From assembly GCF_004364575.1 (NCBI RefSeq), contig NZ_SOAG01000002.1:111790-175789 (forward strand): DNA of 64,000 bases, read 5' to 3'. The notes below the pieces were generated by a model. That model ran no database searches, was not told the DNA's origin, and was given only the letters and a program-made list of their open reading frames with translations. The DNA is from Myroides indicus (GTDB lineage Bacteria; Bacteroidota; Bacteroidia; Flavobacteriales; Flavobacteriaceae). This document shows, piece by piece, positions 45,707 to 55,055 of the stretch. Positions within the stretch are counted from its first letter, which is position 1. The number at the start of each line of letters is the position of its first letter. The translations under genes and the position numbers were made by a program.

Positions 45707-47356
45707 ATGGCAGAAGTAATTACAATGCCACGCTTAAGCGACACAATGACTGAAGGTGTTGTTGCAGCTTGGTTAAAAAAAGTAGGAGATAAAATTTCAG
45801 AAGGAGACATCCTTGCAGAAATTGAAACTGATAAAGCAACAATGGAATTTGAATCATTTTATTCAGGTACATTGTTATATATAGGATTGAAAGAAGGAGA
45901 AGCAGCTCCGGTAGACTCATTACTTGCTATCATTGGAGAAGAAGGAGAAGATATTTCAGCTTTGATCGATGGAAAATCGCAATCGGCTGAACCTAAAAAA
46001 GAAGAAGAAAAGCAGGAAAAAGAACAATCTGTTGAAGAAGAAAAAGAGTCTTCATCAAAACCTGCTGCAATTCCGGAAGGAGTAAAGGTAGTAACCATGC
46101 CGCGCTTAAGCGATACAATGACGGATGGAACTGTTGCCGCTTGGATAAAAAAAGTAGGAGATAAAGTTTCAGAAGGTGATATTCTTGCAGAAATAGAGAC
46201 GGATAAAGCAACGATGGAGTTTGAAGCTTTTGAAGCAGGAACATTGTTGTATATAGGTGTACAAGAAGGGGAATCGGCTCCGGTTGACAGCGTCTTGGCA
46301 ATTTTAGGACCAGAGGGTACAGATGTTACGGGAATAATCGACAATATTAAAAAAGGAGTAAAAACAGAAACTGCCAAAGAAGATACTGTTGCGACTGAAA
46401 CTAAGTCACAATCAAAAACCCCTGACCAAAAGTCTTCTGAAGAGACCGTTGTTACTACTACATCTTCAGGAAGAGTTTTTGTTTCGCCCTTAGCAAAGAA
46501 AATAGCAGAAGAAAAAGGTATTAATATCGCTGAAGTTAAAGGAACAGGAGAAAACGGAAGAATAATCAAACGAGATATTGAGAATTTTGTTCCAGCATCA
46601 AAACCTACAGGTACTCAGGCAACCTCGTCTTCCGAAACAACTGTTAGCGTTAAACCATTTATTCCTGCAGGAGAAATAAGTGTTGAAGAGGTGAAAAACT
46701 CTCAAATGCGTAAAACAATTGCACGTCGTTTAGCAGAATCTAAATTTACAGCTCCACATTATTATCTCACGATTGAGATTGATATGGGAAATGCTATAGC
46801 GTCTCGTAAAACAATTAATAATTTGCCCGATACAAAAGTGTCGTTTAACGATATGGTTGTGAAAGCCTGTGCTATGGCATTGCGTAAACATCCGCAGGTA
46901 AATACACAGTGGAAAGATGAGGTAACAATTTACAATCATCACATCAATGTCGGAGTAGCTGTAGCCGTAGACGAAGGATTGGTGGTTCCGGTATTGCCGT
47001 TTACAGATCAGATGTCCCTCACTCAGATCGGAGAAAAAGTAAAAGAGTTGGCGGGGAAAGCGAAATCCAAAAAGCTTACGCCGGCAGAAATGGAAGGGAG
47101 TACTTTTACCGTTTCAAATTTAGGAATGTTTGGAATCCAGTCGTTTACTTCAATTATCAATCAGCCTAACTCTGCGATTTTATCGGTAGGTGCAATTGAA
47201 GAAAAGCCGGTTGTCAAAAACGGACAAATTGTAGTAGGCAATACAATGACCGTTACTTTGGCTTGCGACCACAGAACTGTAGATGGAGCAACAGGAGCTC
47301 AATTTTTGCAGACGCTGAGAAGCTATATTGAAAATCCGGTTGCCATGTTAGCATAA
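45707..47356 (+). CDS. pdhC: Pyruvate dehydrogenase E2, dihydrolipoyl acetyltransferase
   Basis: A 549-residue core subunit that moves acetyl groups from E1 to CoA. Two lipoyl domains at residues 1-85 and 126-210 carry lipoylation lysines Lys43 and Lys167 (ETDKATMEFE in both). A charged, Ala/Pro/Ser linker separates them. The peripheral-subunit-binding domain is at about 253-290 (VSPLAKKIAEEKGINIAEVK) and the catalytic domain ends with His522 and Asp526 in DHRTVDG. Follows pdhA by 9 bases and ends at a terminator. Confidence 0.97.
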   Translation: MAEVITMPRLSDTMTEGVVAAWLKKVGDKISEGDILAEIETDKATMEFESFYSGTLLYIGLKEGEAAPVDSLLAIIGEEGEDISALIDGKSQSAEPKKEEEKQEKEQSVEEEKESSSKPAAIPEGVKVVTMPRLSDTMTDGTVAAWIKKVGDKVSEGDILAEIETDKATMEFEAFEAGTLLYIGVQEGESAPVDSVLAILGPEGTDVTGIIDNIKKGVKTETAKEDTVATETKSQSKTPDQKSSEETVVTTTSSGRVFVSPLAKKIAEEKGINIAEVKGTGENGRIIKRDIENFVPASKPTGTQATSSSETTVSVKPFIPAGEISVEEVKNSQMRKTIARRLAESKFTAPHYYLTIEIDMGNAIASRKTINNLPDTKVSFNDMVVKACAMALRKHPQVNTQWKDEVTIYNHHINVGVAVAVDEGLVVPVLPFTDQMSLTQIGEKVKELAGKAKSKKLTPAEMEGSTFTVSNLGMFGIQSFTSIINQPNSAILSVGAIEEKPVVKNGQIVVGNTMTVTLACDHRTVDGATGAQFLQTLRSYIENPVAMLA

Positions 47357-47373
47357 CCTTAAAATATACAATC

Positions 47374-47406
47374 AAAGCCCGTTTAGTAAAAACGGGCTTT
47401 TTTTAT
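47374..47406 (+). terminator. Terminator of pdhA-pdhC
   Basis: Eleven-bp stem AAAGCCCGTTT/AAACGGGCTTT with a 5-base loop and a T-run, 17 bases after the stop. Confidence 0.92.
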
Positions 47407-47456
47407 TAAAATCATGGAGGGAATAATTGAAGGAAATAAATTAATACCAAAGCTCA

Positions 47457-47464
47457 TATTTTTG
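47457..47464 (+). promoter_or_regulatory. Putative -7 element for the M28 peptidase gene
   Basis: TATTTTTG fits TAnnTTTG, 24 bases before the ATG. A second TATTTTTG follows directly at 47465-47472. Confidence 0.35.
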
Positions 47465-47488
47465 TATTTTTGATTAAAAGTCAGAGTA

Positions 47489-48427
47489 ATGAGAATAATT
47501 TTTGTTTGGTTTGCGTTGGCAGTTTTAAGTTGTTCTTCTGTCTGCAAAAATGCAGAAACAGAAAAACCAAAAGCCAGTATTGAGAATATTTCTCAAACAA
47601 TAAATTACCTGTCTTCTGACAATTTACAAGGCAGAGCTACCGGAACTGAGGGCAACAGGCAGGCAGCAGAGTTTTTAAGCAATAAATTGAAAGATTACGC
47701 AATTAAACCTTATTATAAATCCTACAACGATACACTCGAAAATATTAAAAACAGCTGGAATATAGTAGGTGTAATTCCGGGTACGGCTGATGACTTAAAA
47801 AAAGAGGTAATTGTGCTGGGTGCGCATTATGACCACATTGGAATCCGACCGGCGGTGGATGGAGACACCATTGCAAACGGAGCGAATGACAATGCATCCG
47901 GAAGTGCCGTTTTATTGGAATTGGCAAGAAATATTAAATTACAAAACAAAAATAAACGTACAGTTTTAATTGTCTTTTTTACAGGTGAAGAAAAAGGCTT
48001 ATTGGGATCAGAACATTTAGCAAAAAAATTAAAAATTGACGAGGTAGATCTTGTAGCAATGCTAAACTTTGAAATGTTGGGTGTTCCTATGAAAAGAGAA
48101 TACATGGCTTACTTAACAGGATATGATTTATCTAATATAGGAGATAAAATAACGGATTTATCGGTAAAAAATGTAATCGGAAACTGGGAAGACTCTGATA
48201 AATATCAATTGTTTAAACGCTCAGACAATTATCCTTTTTATCGTATATTCAGAGTCCCTTCCCATACAATAAGTTCTTTTGATTATCAAAATTTTGAATA
48301 TTATCATCACGTTAAGGACGAAGCTGAAAAGGTTGACCTCAGTTTTATGACAAATTTGACAAATGAATTAATACCCATTATAGGTAAATTAGTTAATTTA
48401 CCGACGAAAGAGTTAAGCATCAAATAA
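47489..48427 (+). CDS. M28-family metallopeptidase lipoprotein
   Basis: A 312-residue zinc aminopeptidase-type enzyme, probably attached to an envelope membrane. The lipobox LSC puts the lipidated Cys at residue 15. The zinc site of M28 is visible: His113 (GAHYDHIG), Asp134 (GANDNASG), and Glu167-Glu168 (FTGEEKGLLGS), with the later conserved Asp and His (KRSDNYPF, and YYHHVKDE) also present. It probably removes residues from peptides in the periplasm. Followed by a short-chain dehydrogenase gene after 2 bases. Confidence 0.9.
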   Translation: MRIIFVWFALAVLSCSSVCKNAETEKPKASIENISQTINYLSSDNLQGRATGTEGNRQAAEFLSNKLKDYAIKPYYKSYNDTLENIKNSWNIVGVIPGTADDLKKEVIVLGAHYDHIGIRPAVDGDTIANGANDNASGSAVLLELARNIKLQNKNKRTVLIVFFTGEEKGLLGSEHLAKKLKIDEVDLVAMLNFEMLGVPMKREYMAYLTGYDLSNIGDKITDLSVKNVIGNWEDSDKYQLFKRSDNYPFYRIFRVPSHTISSFDYQNFEYYHHVKDEAEKVDLSFMTNLTNELIPIIGKLVNLPTKELSIK

Positions 48428-48429
48428 GA

Positions 48430-49110
48430 ATGAAAAAAAATATAATTATAACCGGTACCAGTAGGGGGATTGGTTTAGAAACAGCTAAGTTTTTAGCAGA
48501 TCAGGGAAATCAGGTTTTAGCAATATCCCGGAAAACGGCGGAAGGGCTACAAAAGCACCCTAATATAACCTGTTTATCTGCCGATATTACAAAAGAACAG
48601 GATTTACAGAACATAACCGGTTTTGTAAAAGAACAATGGAACCAAATAGATATCTTAATTAATAATGCCGGGGCGATTGTAAACAAGCCGTTTGAGGAAA
48701 TTACACAAAAAGACTTCAATTACGTATATCAGGTAAATGTTTTTGGTGTAGCTCGTTTAATTCAATTGTGTATACCCTTTATGAGAACAAATAGCCATGT
48801 TATTACAATCAGTAGTATGGGAGGTGTACAAGGAAGCATGAAGTTTGGTGGTTTAGCAGCCTACAGTTCAAGTAAAGGCGCGGTTACCATCCTGAGCGAA
48901 TTGCTTGCAGAAGAATACAAAGAAGCCGGGATTTCTTTTAACGTGGTTGCGTTGGGAGCGGTTCAAACCGAAATGTTGGAAGAAGCATTCCCGGGATATC
49001 AGGCACCCATAACACCGGAGGAAATGGCAGAATTTATAGGTGATTTTGCTTTAAATGGAAATAAATATTTTAACGGAAAGGTATTGCAGGCATCAAGCAC
49101 TACTCCTTAA
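48430..49110 (+). CDS. Short-chain dehydrogenase/reductase
   Basis: NAD(P)-dependent oxidoreductase of the classical SDR type, 226 residues. The cofactor motif TGTSRGIG is at 8-15, NNAG at 78-81, and the catalytic Tyr145 and Lys149 in YSSSKG. A serine (ISSMGG, about 129) completes the triad. The substrate is unknown. It starts 2 bases after the M28 gene, so they share a transcript without an obvious common pathway. Confidence 0.93.
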   Translation: MKKNIIITGTSRGIGLETAKFLADQGNQVLAISRKTAEGLQKHPNITCLSADITKEQDLQNITGFVKEQWNQIDILINNAGAIVNKPFEEITQKDFNYVYQVNVFGVARLIQLCIPFMRTNSHVITISSMGGVQGSMKFGGLAAYSSSKGAVTILSELLAEEYKEAGISFNVVALGAVQTEMLEEAFPGYQAPITPEEMAEFIGDFALNGNKYFNGKVLQASSTTP

Positions 49111-49121
49111 AAAATGCAGAT

Positions 49122-49748
49122 TTGATCGAAAAATTAAAGCCTTATTTGCCCGAATATGCGTTAGAACCTGTTTTTGAATTGATAAAGCATTATCAGGTAC
49201 ACCTTAAAATCGTGAACGAAAGAGTAACCCGCCATGGAGATTATAAAAAAGACCTTTATGGAAAACACGTTATTACGGTAAATGCTAACCTTAATCCATA
49301 TCGTTTTTTGATGACGCTAATTCACGAAATTGCGCATTTGGTAGCTTTTCAAAAATATGGAGGACAAATCAAGCCACACGGAACAGAATGGAAAAGAACA
49401 TTTCAGCTGTTAATGGTTCCCTTTCTGAGATCGGAAATTTTTCCTAATCAGCTATTGCCTTTATTGGCAAATCATTTTCGAAATCCATCGGCAAGCAGTG
49501 ATACGGACGAGCGATTGTCTATTGCAATGAAGCGATACGACGAACAGGATAAAGATAGTAAGGTATGCTTTGTATATGAGATTCCTTTAGGAAGCCATTT
49601 TCGTACCTATAACGGAAAAACTTTTAAAAGAGGACCGCTAAGAGTAAAAAGATTTGAGTGTTTAGAAGTGGAAACCGGCAGGATTTATACCTTTAAAGCC
49701 AATGCTGAAGTGGAAATGCTGACACATTATATTTTTAAAAATAAATAA
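49122..49748 (+). CDS. SprT-like zinc protein
   Basis: A 208-residue protein of the SprT/SprT-like group with the HExxH zinc motif (His68, Glu69, His72 in IHEIAHLVAF) and probable third ligand His86 (KPHGTEW). In eukaryotes related proteins (Spartan) digest DNA-protein crosslinks; the bacterial role is unclear. I take the TTG at 49122 as start since it yields the expected N-terminus, and no ATG fits; an ATG at 49114 is in another frame and stops after three codons. manC follows after 2 bases. Confidence 0.85.
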   Translation: MIEKLKPYLPEYALEPVFELIKHYQVHLKIVNERVTRHGDYKKDLYGKHVITVNANLNPYRFLMTLIHEIAHLVAFQKYGGQIKPHGTEWKRTFQLLMVPFLRSEIFPNQLLPLLANHFRNPSASSDTDERLSIAMKRYDEQDKDSKVCFVYEIPLGSHFRTYNGKTFKRGPLRVKRFECLEVETGRIYTFKANAEVEMLTHYIFKNK

Positions 49749-49750
49749 AT

Positions 49751-50842
49751 ATGAATTCTAATTATTATGCTGTTGTAATGGCAGGCGGAGTAGGGTCTCG
49801 TTTTTGGCCTGTGAGTACGCCTGAGTTTCCAAAACAGTTTCACGATATGTTGGGGTCGGGAGAAACGTTAATTCAAAAAACGTTTAAGCGGCTGTCTCAA
49901 TTGATTCCCAAAGAAAATATTTTGATTTTAACGCATCAGAATTACAAAGAGATTGTAGTAGAACAATTGCCGTCTGTAGACGAGAAAAATATTATTTTGG
50001 AACCTGCAATGCGCAACACAGCACCGTGTATTTTGTATGCTGCTTTAAAAATAAAAAAAATGAATCCCGATGCAGTGATGGTAGTTGCTCCGAGTGATCA
50101 TTGGATAGAAGATGAATTACAGTTTGTCGCTAATTTGCTGCGTACTTTTGATGTGTGTGAGCACGACAGTATTTTAATGACTTTAGGGATTTTGCCTACT
50201 TTTCCTAACACGGGCTACGGCTATATAGAATTTAATAAATTAGATTCCAGACCGATTAAAAAAGTAGTTCAGTTTAGAGAAAAACCGGATTACGTTACTG
50301 CACGAAAGTTTATTCTGAGTCGTCATTTTTTGTGGAATTCAGGAATATTTGTTTGGAGTGTAAATACAATTTTAGATGCTTTTTCGCAATTTCAACCGGA
50401 AATGATGGAGTTGTTTGAACGAGGATATAGCGTGTTGAATACAGAAAAAGAAACAAGTTTTATCGAAGCAAATTATCACAAGGCAGAAAATATTTCAATT
50501 GATTATGCTGTCATGGAAAAAGCGGGTAATGTGTATGTTTTACCTGCAACTTTTGATTGGAATGATTTGGGAACCTGGGGGGCATTATATGAAAAACTGC
50601 CAAAAGATAATTTGGATAATGCTGTTGTAAACGCAAAAGTATTTTTAGAAAATGCAACTAATAATATCATTCGTACCGATGATTGCAATAAAACAGTTGT
50701 TGTGGACGGGTTAAATGATTATATTATTGTGGACAGAGAAGATGTGCTGCTTATTTATCCCAAACGCAAAGAACAGGATATTAAGAAAATAAGCAAAAGC
50801 GTAGAAGACATGATACTTAAAACCAAAAAACTACCTGATTAA
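49751..50842 (+). CDS. manC: Mannose-1-phosphate guanylyltransferase
   Basis: Makes GDP-mannose from mannose-1-phosphate and GTP, feeding surface glycans. The 363 residues are a nucleotidyltransferase without the C-terminal isomerase domain of long ManC. The nucleotide site MAGGVGSRFWPVSTPEFPKQ, the VVAPSDHWIED segment and FREKPD are all typical. It starts 2 bases after the SprT-like gene. Nearby glycosyltransferase and flippase genes fit a glycan role. Confidence 0.95.
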   Translation: MNSNYYAVVMAGGVGSRFWPVSTPEFPKQFHDMLGSGETLIQKTFKRLSQLIPKENILILTHQNYKEIVVEQLPSVDEKNIILEPAMRNTAPCILYAALKIKKMNPDAVMVVAPSDHWIEDELQFVANLLRTFDVCEHDSILMTLGILPTFPNTGYGYIEFNKLDSRPIKKVVQFREKPDYVTARKFILSRHFLWNSGIFVWSVNTILDAFSQFQPEMMELFERGYSVLNTEKETSFIEANYHKAENISIDYAVMEKAGNVYVLPATFDWNDLGTWGALYEKLPKDNLDNAVVNAKVFLENATNNIIRTDDCNKTVVVDGLNDYIIVDREDVLLIYPKRKEQDIKKISKSVEDMILKTKKLPD

Positions 50843-50853
50843 GGTAGTTTTTT
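50825..50853. terminator. Terminator between manC and the ABC pair
   Basis: Twelve-bp stem AAAAAACTACCT/AGGTAGTTTTTT with loop GATTA, which holds the manC stop codon. It lies between convergent genes and can work in both directions. Confidence 0.88.
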
Positions 50854-50855
50854 AA

Positions 50856-51662
50856 TTATTCTTGTTCTCTGTTTTTAAGTTCTTTTTTAGTTTTTTTCTT
50901 GTCCATATGTCGGATGGCATCTCTAACCATGTTGAATAAATCAGATGAATATACAAAGTCTACTACATCTTCATTATCGGTGTGGATAATTTCTTTGTGA
51001 TTTCCTGACCAGGCTAACACGCCGTTTTTTAAAAAGATAATATGTTCGCCTATTTCTAAAACAGAGTTCATGTCGTGCGTGTTAATAATGGTTGTAATAC
51101 CATATTCATGTGTGATTTCCTGAATCAGATTATCAATTACAATAGCTGTTTTAGGATCTAAGCCGGAGTTTGGCTCATCGCAAAACAAATATTTGGGATT
51201 ATTGACAATAGCTCTGGCAATAGCAACTCGTTTCTGCATTCCTCCCGATATTTCTGCGGGTTTCTTTTTATTGGCGTCAATGAGTTTTACGCGATCAATT
51301 ACTTCGTTTACCCGAAGCATAATTTCCTTATTGCTTTTATTGGTAAACATACGCAGGGGAAAAGCTATATTTTCTTCTACGGTCATAGAGTCAAACAAAG
51401 CACTACCTTGAAAAACCATGCCGATTTCGGTACGTAAATCTCTTTTTTCCGTCTTGCTCAAAGAAGAGTATACCCTTCCGTCAAACAAAATCCGTCCGCT
51501 ATCGTGTCTGTGAATTCCTAAAAGCGTCTTTAAAAAAACCGTTTTTCCCGAACCGCTTTGCCCGATAATCAAGTTGGTTTTTCCCGTTTCAAAAACGGTG
51601 CTGATGCCTTTTAAAACTTGCGTGCCATCAAACGATTTAACTATATCCTGTACTTCAATCAT
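50856..51662 (-). CDS. ABC transporter ATPase, MlaF-like
   Basis: A 268-residue ATP-binding subunit of an MlaFE-type lipid transporter, which moves phospholipids between envelope membranes. Walker A GQSGSGKT (34-41), ABC signature ISGGMQKR and Walker B YLFCDEP are intact, and the family mark SGLDP follows. A charged C-terminal tail (KKKTKKELKNREQE) is unusual. The MlaE-like permease lies 3 bases upstream on the same strand. The substrate is inferred. Confidence 0.92.
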   Translation of the reverse strand: MIEVQDIVKSFDGTQVLKGISTVFETGKTNLIIGQSGSGKTVFLKTLLGIHRHDSGRILFDGRVYSSLSKTEKRDLRTEIGMVFQGSALFDSMTVEENIAFPLRMFTNKSNKEIMLRVNEVIDRVKLIDANKKKPAEISGGMQKRVAIARAIVNNPKYLFCDEPNSGLDPKTAIVIDNLIQEITHEYGITTIINTHDMNSVLEIGEHIIFLKNGVLAWSGNHKEIIHTDNEDVVDFVYSSDLFNMVRDAIRHMDKKKTKKELKNREQE

Positions 51663-51665
51663 AAC

Positions 51666-52412
51666 TTATTTACTTAATAGCAGTGAGGTTAATATATAAT
51701 TGCTGACAATGATAGCAACACTTGTCCAAACAAAAGCCGTGGTACTTGCTTTTCCTACTTCCAATGCTCCGCCTTTCATGTAATAGCCAAAATAAGCAGG
51801 AATTGAAGCTAACAAAAATCCGAAAATAGCTGTTTTGATAAAGGCATATACGACGTGAAAAGGAATAAAAGTATCTTGCAGCCCGACTATAAACTGTTCT
51901 GAAGTTACAAAATTACCCATTACTCCGCCAAACCATCCGCCAAGAATACCCAAAAACATACTGATTCCGATAACAAACGGATATAGCGAAACCGCTATTA
52001 ATTTGGGAAAAACGAGATAGTTTAAGGAGTTGATACCCATTACCTCCAACGCATCAATCTGTTCCGTTACCCGCATTGTTCCAATGCTGGAAGTAATAAA
52101 TGACCCCATTTTACCAGCCATAATGATAGAAATAAAGGTAGGCGAAAACTCCAGAATTACAGATTGTCTGGTAGCAAATCCGATAAGGTATTTCGGAATT
52201 AAGGGATTGGTTAGGTTAAGTGCGGTCTGTATGGCTACAACACCACCCACAAAAAATGATAAAAAGCAAACAATTCCCAAGGAGCCAATAATTAAATCAT
52301 CGATTTCTTTAAATATCAGCTGCTTCATTATTTTCCACTTGGTCATTCTGCTAAAAACTTCTTTTAGCATAAGAAAGTATCTGCCAATGTGTATTAAACT
52401 TGATTTTATCAT
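51666..52412 (-). CDS. MlaE-family ABC permease
   Basis: A 248-residue integral membrane protein of the MlaE family with about five membrane helices (SLGIVCFLSFFVGGVVAIQT and others). The conserved LALEVMGINSLNYLVFPKLI-like stretch (here IDALEVMGINSLNYLVFPK) identifies it. It works with the ATPase downstream to move lipids. The MlaD-type substrate-binding protein is not next to them in this window. Confidence 0.92.
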   Translation of the reverse strand: MIKSSLIHIGRYFLMLKEVFSRMTKWKIMKQLIFKEIDDLIIGSLGIVCFLSFFVGGVVAIQTALNLTNPLIPKYLIGFATRQSVILEFSPTFISIIMAGKMGSFITSSIGTMRVTEQIDALEVMGINSLNYLVFPKLIAVSLYPFVIGISMFLGILGGWFGGVMGNFVTSEQFIVGLQDTFIPFHVVYAFIKTAIFGFLLASIPAYFGYYMKGGALEVGKASTTAFVWTSVAIIVSNYILTSLLLSK

Positions 52413-52481
52413 AAAGAATTAAATATTGGCTAAATTACCAATAACAAATGAGTTTTTAAGTTTATGAGGTTAAAAAATCGC

Positions 52482-53336
52482 TTAAGTCAGCTTGGAAATT
52501 ATTTTTTTCCATCTGTAATGTCGGATGTAGCGTCCTTGTTCTTTATTCACTAAAAAAGGTTTTCTTTCTTTTTTAGCTTTAAAAAAGCCGGTTAAATAAT
52601 CCATGCAAAGCAATGGCTTCTTTTTTTTAAAGGCGAGTTTTAAAGCAGCTATTAAGGTAATAACAAAGCCATAATGCAGCCTGTAAAAGGCTTCACCCTG
52701 TTTATATCTGGCTTTTTGGTCATAAATAGCTCCGGTAGGTTTGAGGTGCTTTACTTTTAAATCTTCTATAGTAACAACTTTCCAGTTATAGTATCGGCAT
52801 AAAAGTTCGTCTGCTGTGTCCCATCCCATAGCAGATCGCAAACCTCCGATTTGTTCAAAACACACTTTCCGATAGGCTTTGAAAGCTCCGCGGATATGAT
52901 CCTTATCTGTCAGATTTTCCAGAATCCATCTGCCGTTTTTTTCGATATAAGCAAAGCCTCCTGCCATCCCTGCTTGCGGATCTTGTATAAAAACAGCTAT
53001 TATAGCTTCAAAATAATTATCGGGTAAAATTAAATCGGCGTCCAGTTTAACGATGAGGTCATACTCCAAATCAGGAGAAATCTGTTGAAACCCAAAATTA
53101 AAAGCCTCTATTACTTTGCTGCCGGGCAAATGAATGTTTTCAGATTGTTTGATTATAACTTTAATCCAGTTGTGGTTACTTGCAAACTTTTGAACTATTT
53201 GTTCTGTACAATCCGTTGAATTATCATTGACTACAATTACTTCTTCGGGAAGTTTGGTTTGAGATGCCAGACTGGTAAGTGTTTTTTCAATATAAGCTTC
53301 TTCGTTATAAGCGGGGATAACAACAACGTATTTCAT
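52482..53336 (-). CDS. Family 2 glycosyltransferase
   Basis: A 284-residue GT2 enzyme that transfers sugars from nucleotide donors. The N-terminal VVIPAYNEEAYIEKTLTSLA and the DxD-type motif KLDADLILPDNYF are clear, with the acceptor-loop GWDTADELLC further on. It has no membrane helix long enough to anchor it except a hydrophobic patch near residue 230 (GFVITLIAALKLAF). Divergent from the flippase gene; both probably act on a surface glycan. Confidence 0.92.
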   Translation of the reverse strand: MKYVVVIPAYNEEAYIEKTLTSLASQTKLPEEVIVVNDNSTDCTEQIVQKFASNHNWIKVIIKQSENIHLPGSKVIEAFNFGFQQISPDLEYDLIVKLDADLILPDNYFEAIIAVFIQDPQAGMAGGFAYIEKNGRWILENLTDKDHIRGAFKAYRKVCFEQIGGLRSAMGWDTADELLCRYYNWKVVTIEDLKVKHLKPTGAIYDQKARYKQGEAFYRLHYGFVITLIAALKLAFKKKKPLLCMDYLTGFFKAKKERKPFLVNKEQGRYIRHYRWKKIISKLT

Positions 53337-53437
53337 TGTACAAGATCGATTTGGACTTTTTGTTTGCTAAAAAAGAGTTTCAATACTTTTTACAAGACAA
53401 AAATAGAAAAAAATGTAGTTAACTATTTATTAGCAAG

Positions 53438-53445
53438 TATATTTG
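53438..53445 (+). promoter_or_regulatory. Putative -7 element for the flippase gene
   Basis: TATATTTG fits TAnnTTTG, 24 bases before the ATG at 53469. Confidence 0.4.
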
Positions 53446-53468
53446 TATTTGGTTAATGGTTTTGGTCA

Positions 53469-54929
53469 ATGAATAAAAGTATTTCCAGCAAACAAGCTTT
53501 CCTTTTTACGGTTATCAATTACCTCGGTGTCCTGATTGGCGTAATTTCGACTGTTTTGATTTATCCGCAAGAGAAGGAATTGTTGGGAATTGTAAGGTTT
53601 GTCGATGCCTGTGCTCAAATTTTGTATCCGATTATTGTATTGGGAAGTACCCATGCCTTGATTAATTTTTATCCTCAGCTAACTGTTCGGCTTCAAAAAA
53701 AACTTTTTAGTTTTAGTCTTATTTCTCTGGTGAAGTTAGCTTTTTGGGTGTTAATGGGGTTGCTGTTACTCAATTTTTTTTATGCAAGTAGTCAGATAAA
53801 ATATATATGGATGTCTTTTCCGCTGGCAATAGCCTTGGCATATATTGAGTTGTTCAGAAGACAAGCAACTAATCTGCACAAAATATCTTTTCCCACTTTT
53901 TTTGAAAAGATAATTCCCAAATTGATGTTGCCTGCTGTTTTTTTGTTGGTGATATATCAAAATACAGCAGTAGATAAAGCAGTTTGGTATTACATATTTG
54001 CTTATTACGTGATTGCCGCTGTAATCGGCAGCTATATTTATAAAAACTATCCTTTTTCTATTTACGGTAACTATAAGGATTTGTTTGCAGAAGTCTCTAA
54101 AAAGAAGTACTACACCTATAGTCTCTATGCGTTTGCCGGCAGTTTTGGCTCGTTTTTCGCTTTTCGGGTGGACTCTTTAATGATTCCTCATTTTATTTCT
54201 TTTGAGGCTAACGGAACCTATAATATTGGCGTTACGCTTGCTTCTACTTTGGCTATTCCGGCAACGGGTGTATTTGCTCTGTATGCTCCGGTAATTTCTG
54301 ATCTCATAAAAAGTGCACAGCTCAAAACATTAAATGAAAAGTATAAAGAAGTTGCTAAAAATCTGTTTTTTGTCGGCATGTTGCTGTTTTCCTGTGTAGC
54401 GGTGGGAATAGAACCTTTTTTTCAGCTTTTGCCAACATTTGACAAGCTGGCGCCTTCACTTCCCGTTATTTACCTTTTGGGAATAAATGTGGTAATCAAT
54501 ATGTCAACCAGCTTTAACAGTGAGATTATTTCATATTCCAAATACTATAAATTTAATCTCGTATCGATATTAAGTTTAATGGTACTGAATGTGCTGCTCA
54601 ATTATATTTTGCTCACTCAAACCGATTTGGGGATTTTTGGTGTAGCAGTGGCATCTTTGTTTTCCTTAACGTTGTTTAATATTGCCAAAACCCTGTATAT
54701 TTACTACAAAATGAGATTACTGCCTTTTGATTTTACTTTCTTAAAAATACTGGCGGTTATGATTTTTGTTCTGCTGCTTGTATTAAAAATTCCTTATGCC
54801 GAAAATTCCTTATCAGTCCTGATAGTAAAAGTTGGATTAATACTCGTGCTTAATGTCATTTGGGTACTTAAAACAGGCTGGATTCCTTTTGTGCGGACGG
54901 CAGTGAATAAATTATTGAAGAAAAAGTAA
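53469..54929 (+). CDS. Polysaccharide flippase (Wzx/MATE-like)
   Basis: A 486-residue protein with about 12-14 membrane helices (e.g. FTVINYLGVLIGVISTVLIY, VIYLLGINVVINMS) of the oligosaccharide flippase type, which moves lipid-linked sugars across the inner membrane. It begins like lipopolysaccharide biosynthesis flippases of Bacteroidota. Divergent from the glycosyltransferase gene 132 bases away, together suggesting a surface-glycan function. The glycan is unknown. Confidence 0.88.
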   Translation: MNKSISSKQAFLFTVINYLGVLIGVISTVLIYPQEKELLGIVRFVDACAQILYPIIVLGSTHALINFYPQLTVRLQKKLFSFSLISLVKLAFWVLMGLLLLNFFYASSQIKYIWMSFPLAIALAYIELFRRQATNLHKISFPTFFEKIIPKLMLPAVFLLVIYQNTAVDKAVWYYIFAYYVIAAVIGSYIYKNYPFSIYGNYKDLFAEVSKKKYYTYSLYAFAGSFGSFFAFRVDSLMIPHFISFEANGTYNIGVTLASTLAIPATGVFALYAPVISDLIKSAQLKTLNEKYKEVAKNLFFVGMLLFSCVAVGIEPFFQLLPTFDKLAPSLPVIYLLGINVVINMSTSFNSEIISYSKYYKFNLVSILSLMVLNVLLNYILLTQTDLGIFGVAVASLFSLTLFNIAKTLYIYYKMRLLPFDFTFLKILAVMIFVLLLVLKIPYAENSLSVLIVKVGLILVLNVIWVLKTGWIPFVRTAVNKLLKKK

Positions 54930-54937
54930 TATATTTG
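54930..54937 (+). promoter_or_regulatory. Putative -7 element for the ABC-F gene
   Basis: TATATTTG fits TAnnTTTG and lies right after the flippase stop, 118 bases before the ABC-F ATG. That implies an unusually long leader of about 110 bases, with an ATG-TAA start-stop pair at about 54968-54973 and weak hairpins. Confidence 0.4.
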
Positions 54938-55055
54938 TAGCATACTTATCAAAAAAAGGAAGTGAAATGTAAAAAATAATTTCTTTCAGACTATAAAAGA
55001 AGTGAGACTCGGCAAGAGTTAAGCTATTTGTTTATATTTTAAAAAGAAAGAAGTT

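Noticed and set aside
45720..46250. Direct repeat, first suspected as a repeat array
   Set aside because: Two copies only, about 370 bases apart, coding for the two lipoyl domains of pdhC. Not a CRISPR array.
45859..46569. A 236-codon open frame on the minus strand inside pdhC
   Set aside because: It lies fully antisense to a clear E2 gene. Its length comes from the biased, repetitive codons of the lipoyl domains and linker. No recognisable protein.
52421..52450. Inverted ATTGG/CCAAT motif upstream of the MlaE-like gene
   Set aside because: Five-base arms in AT-rich DNA; too short to claim an operator.
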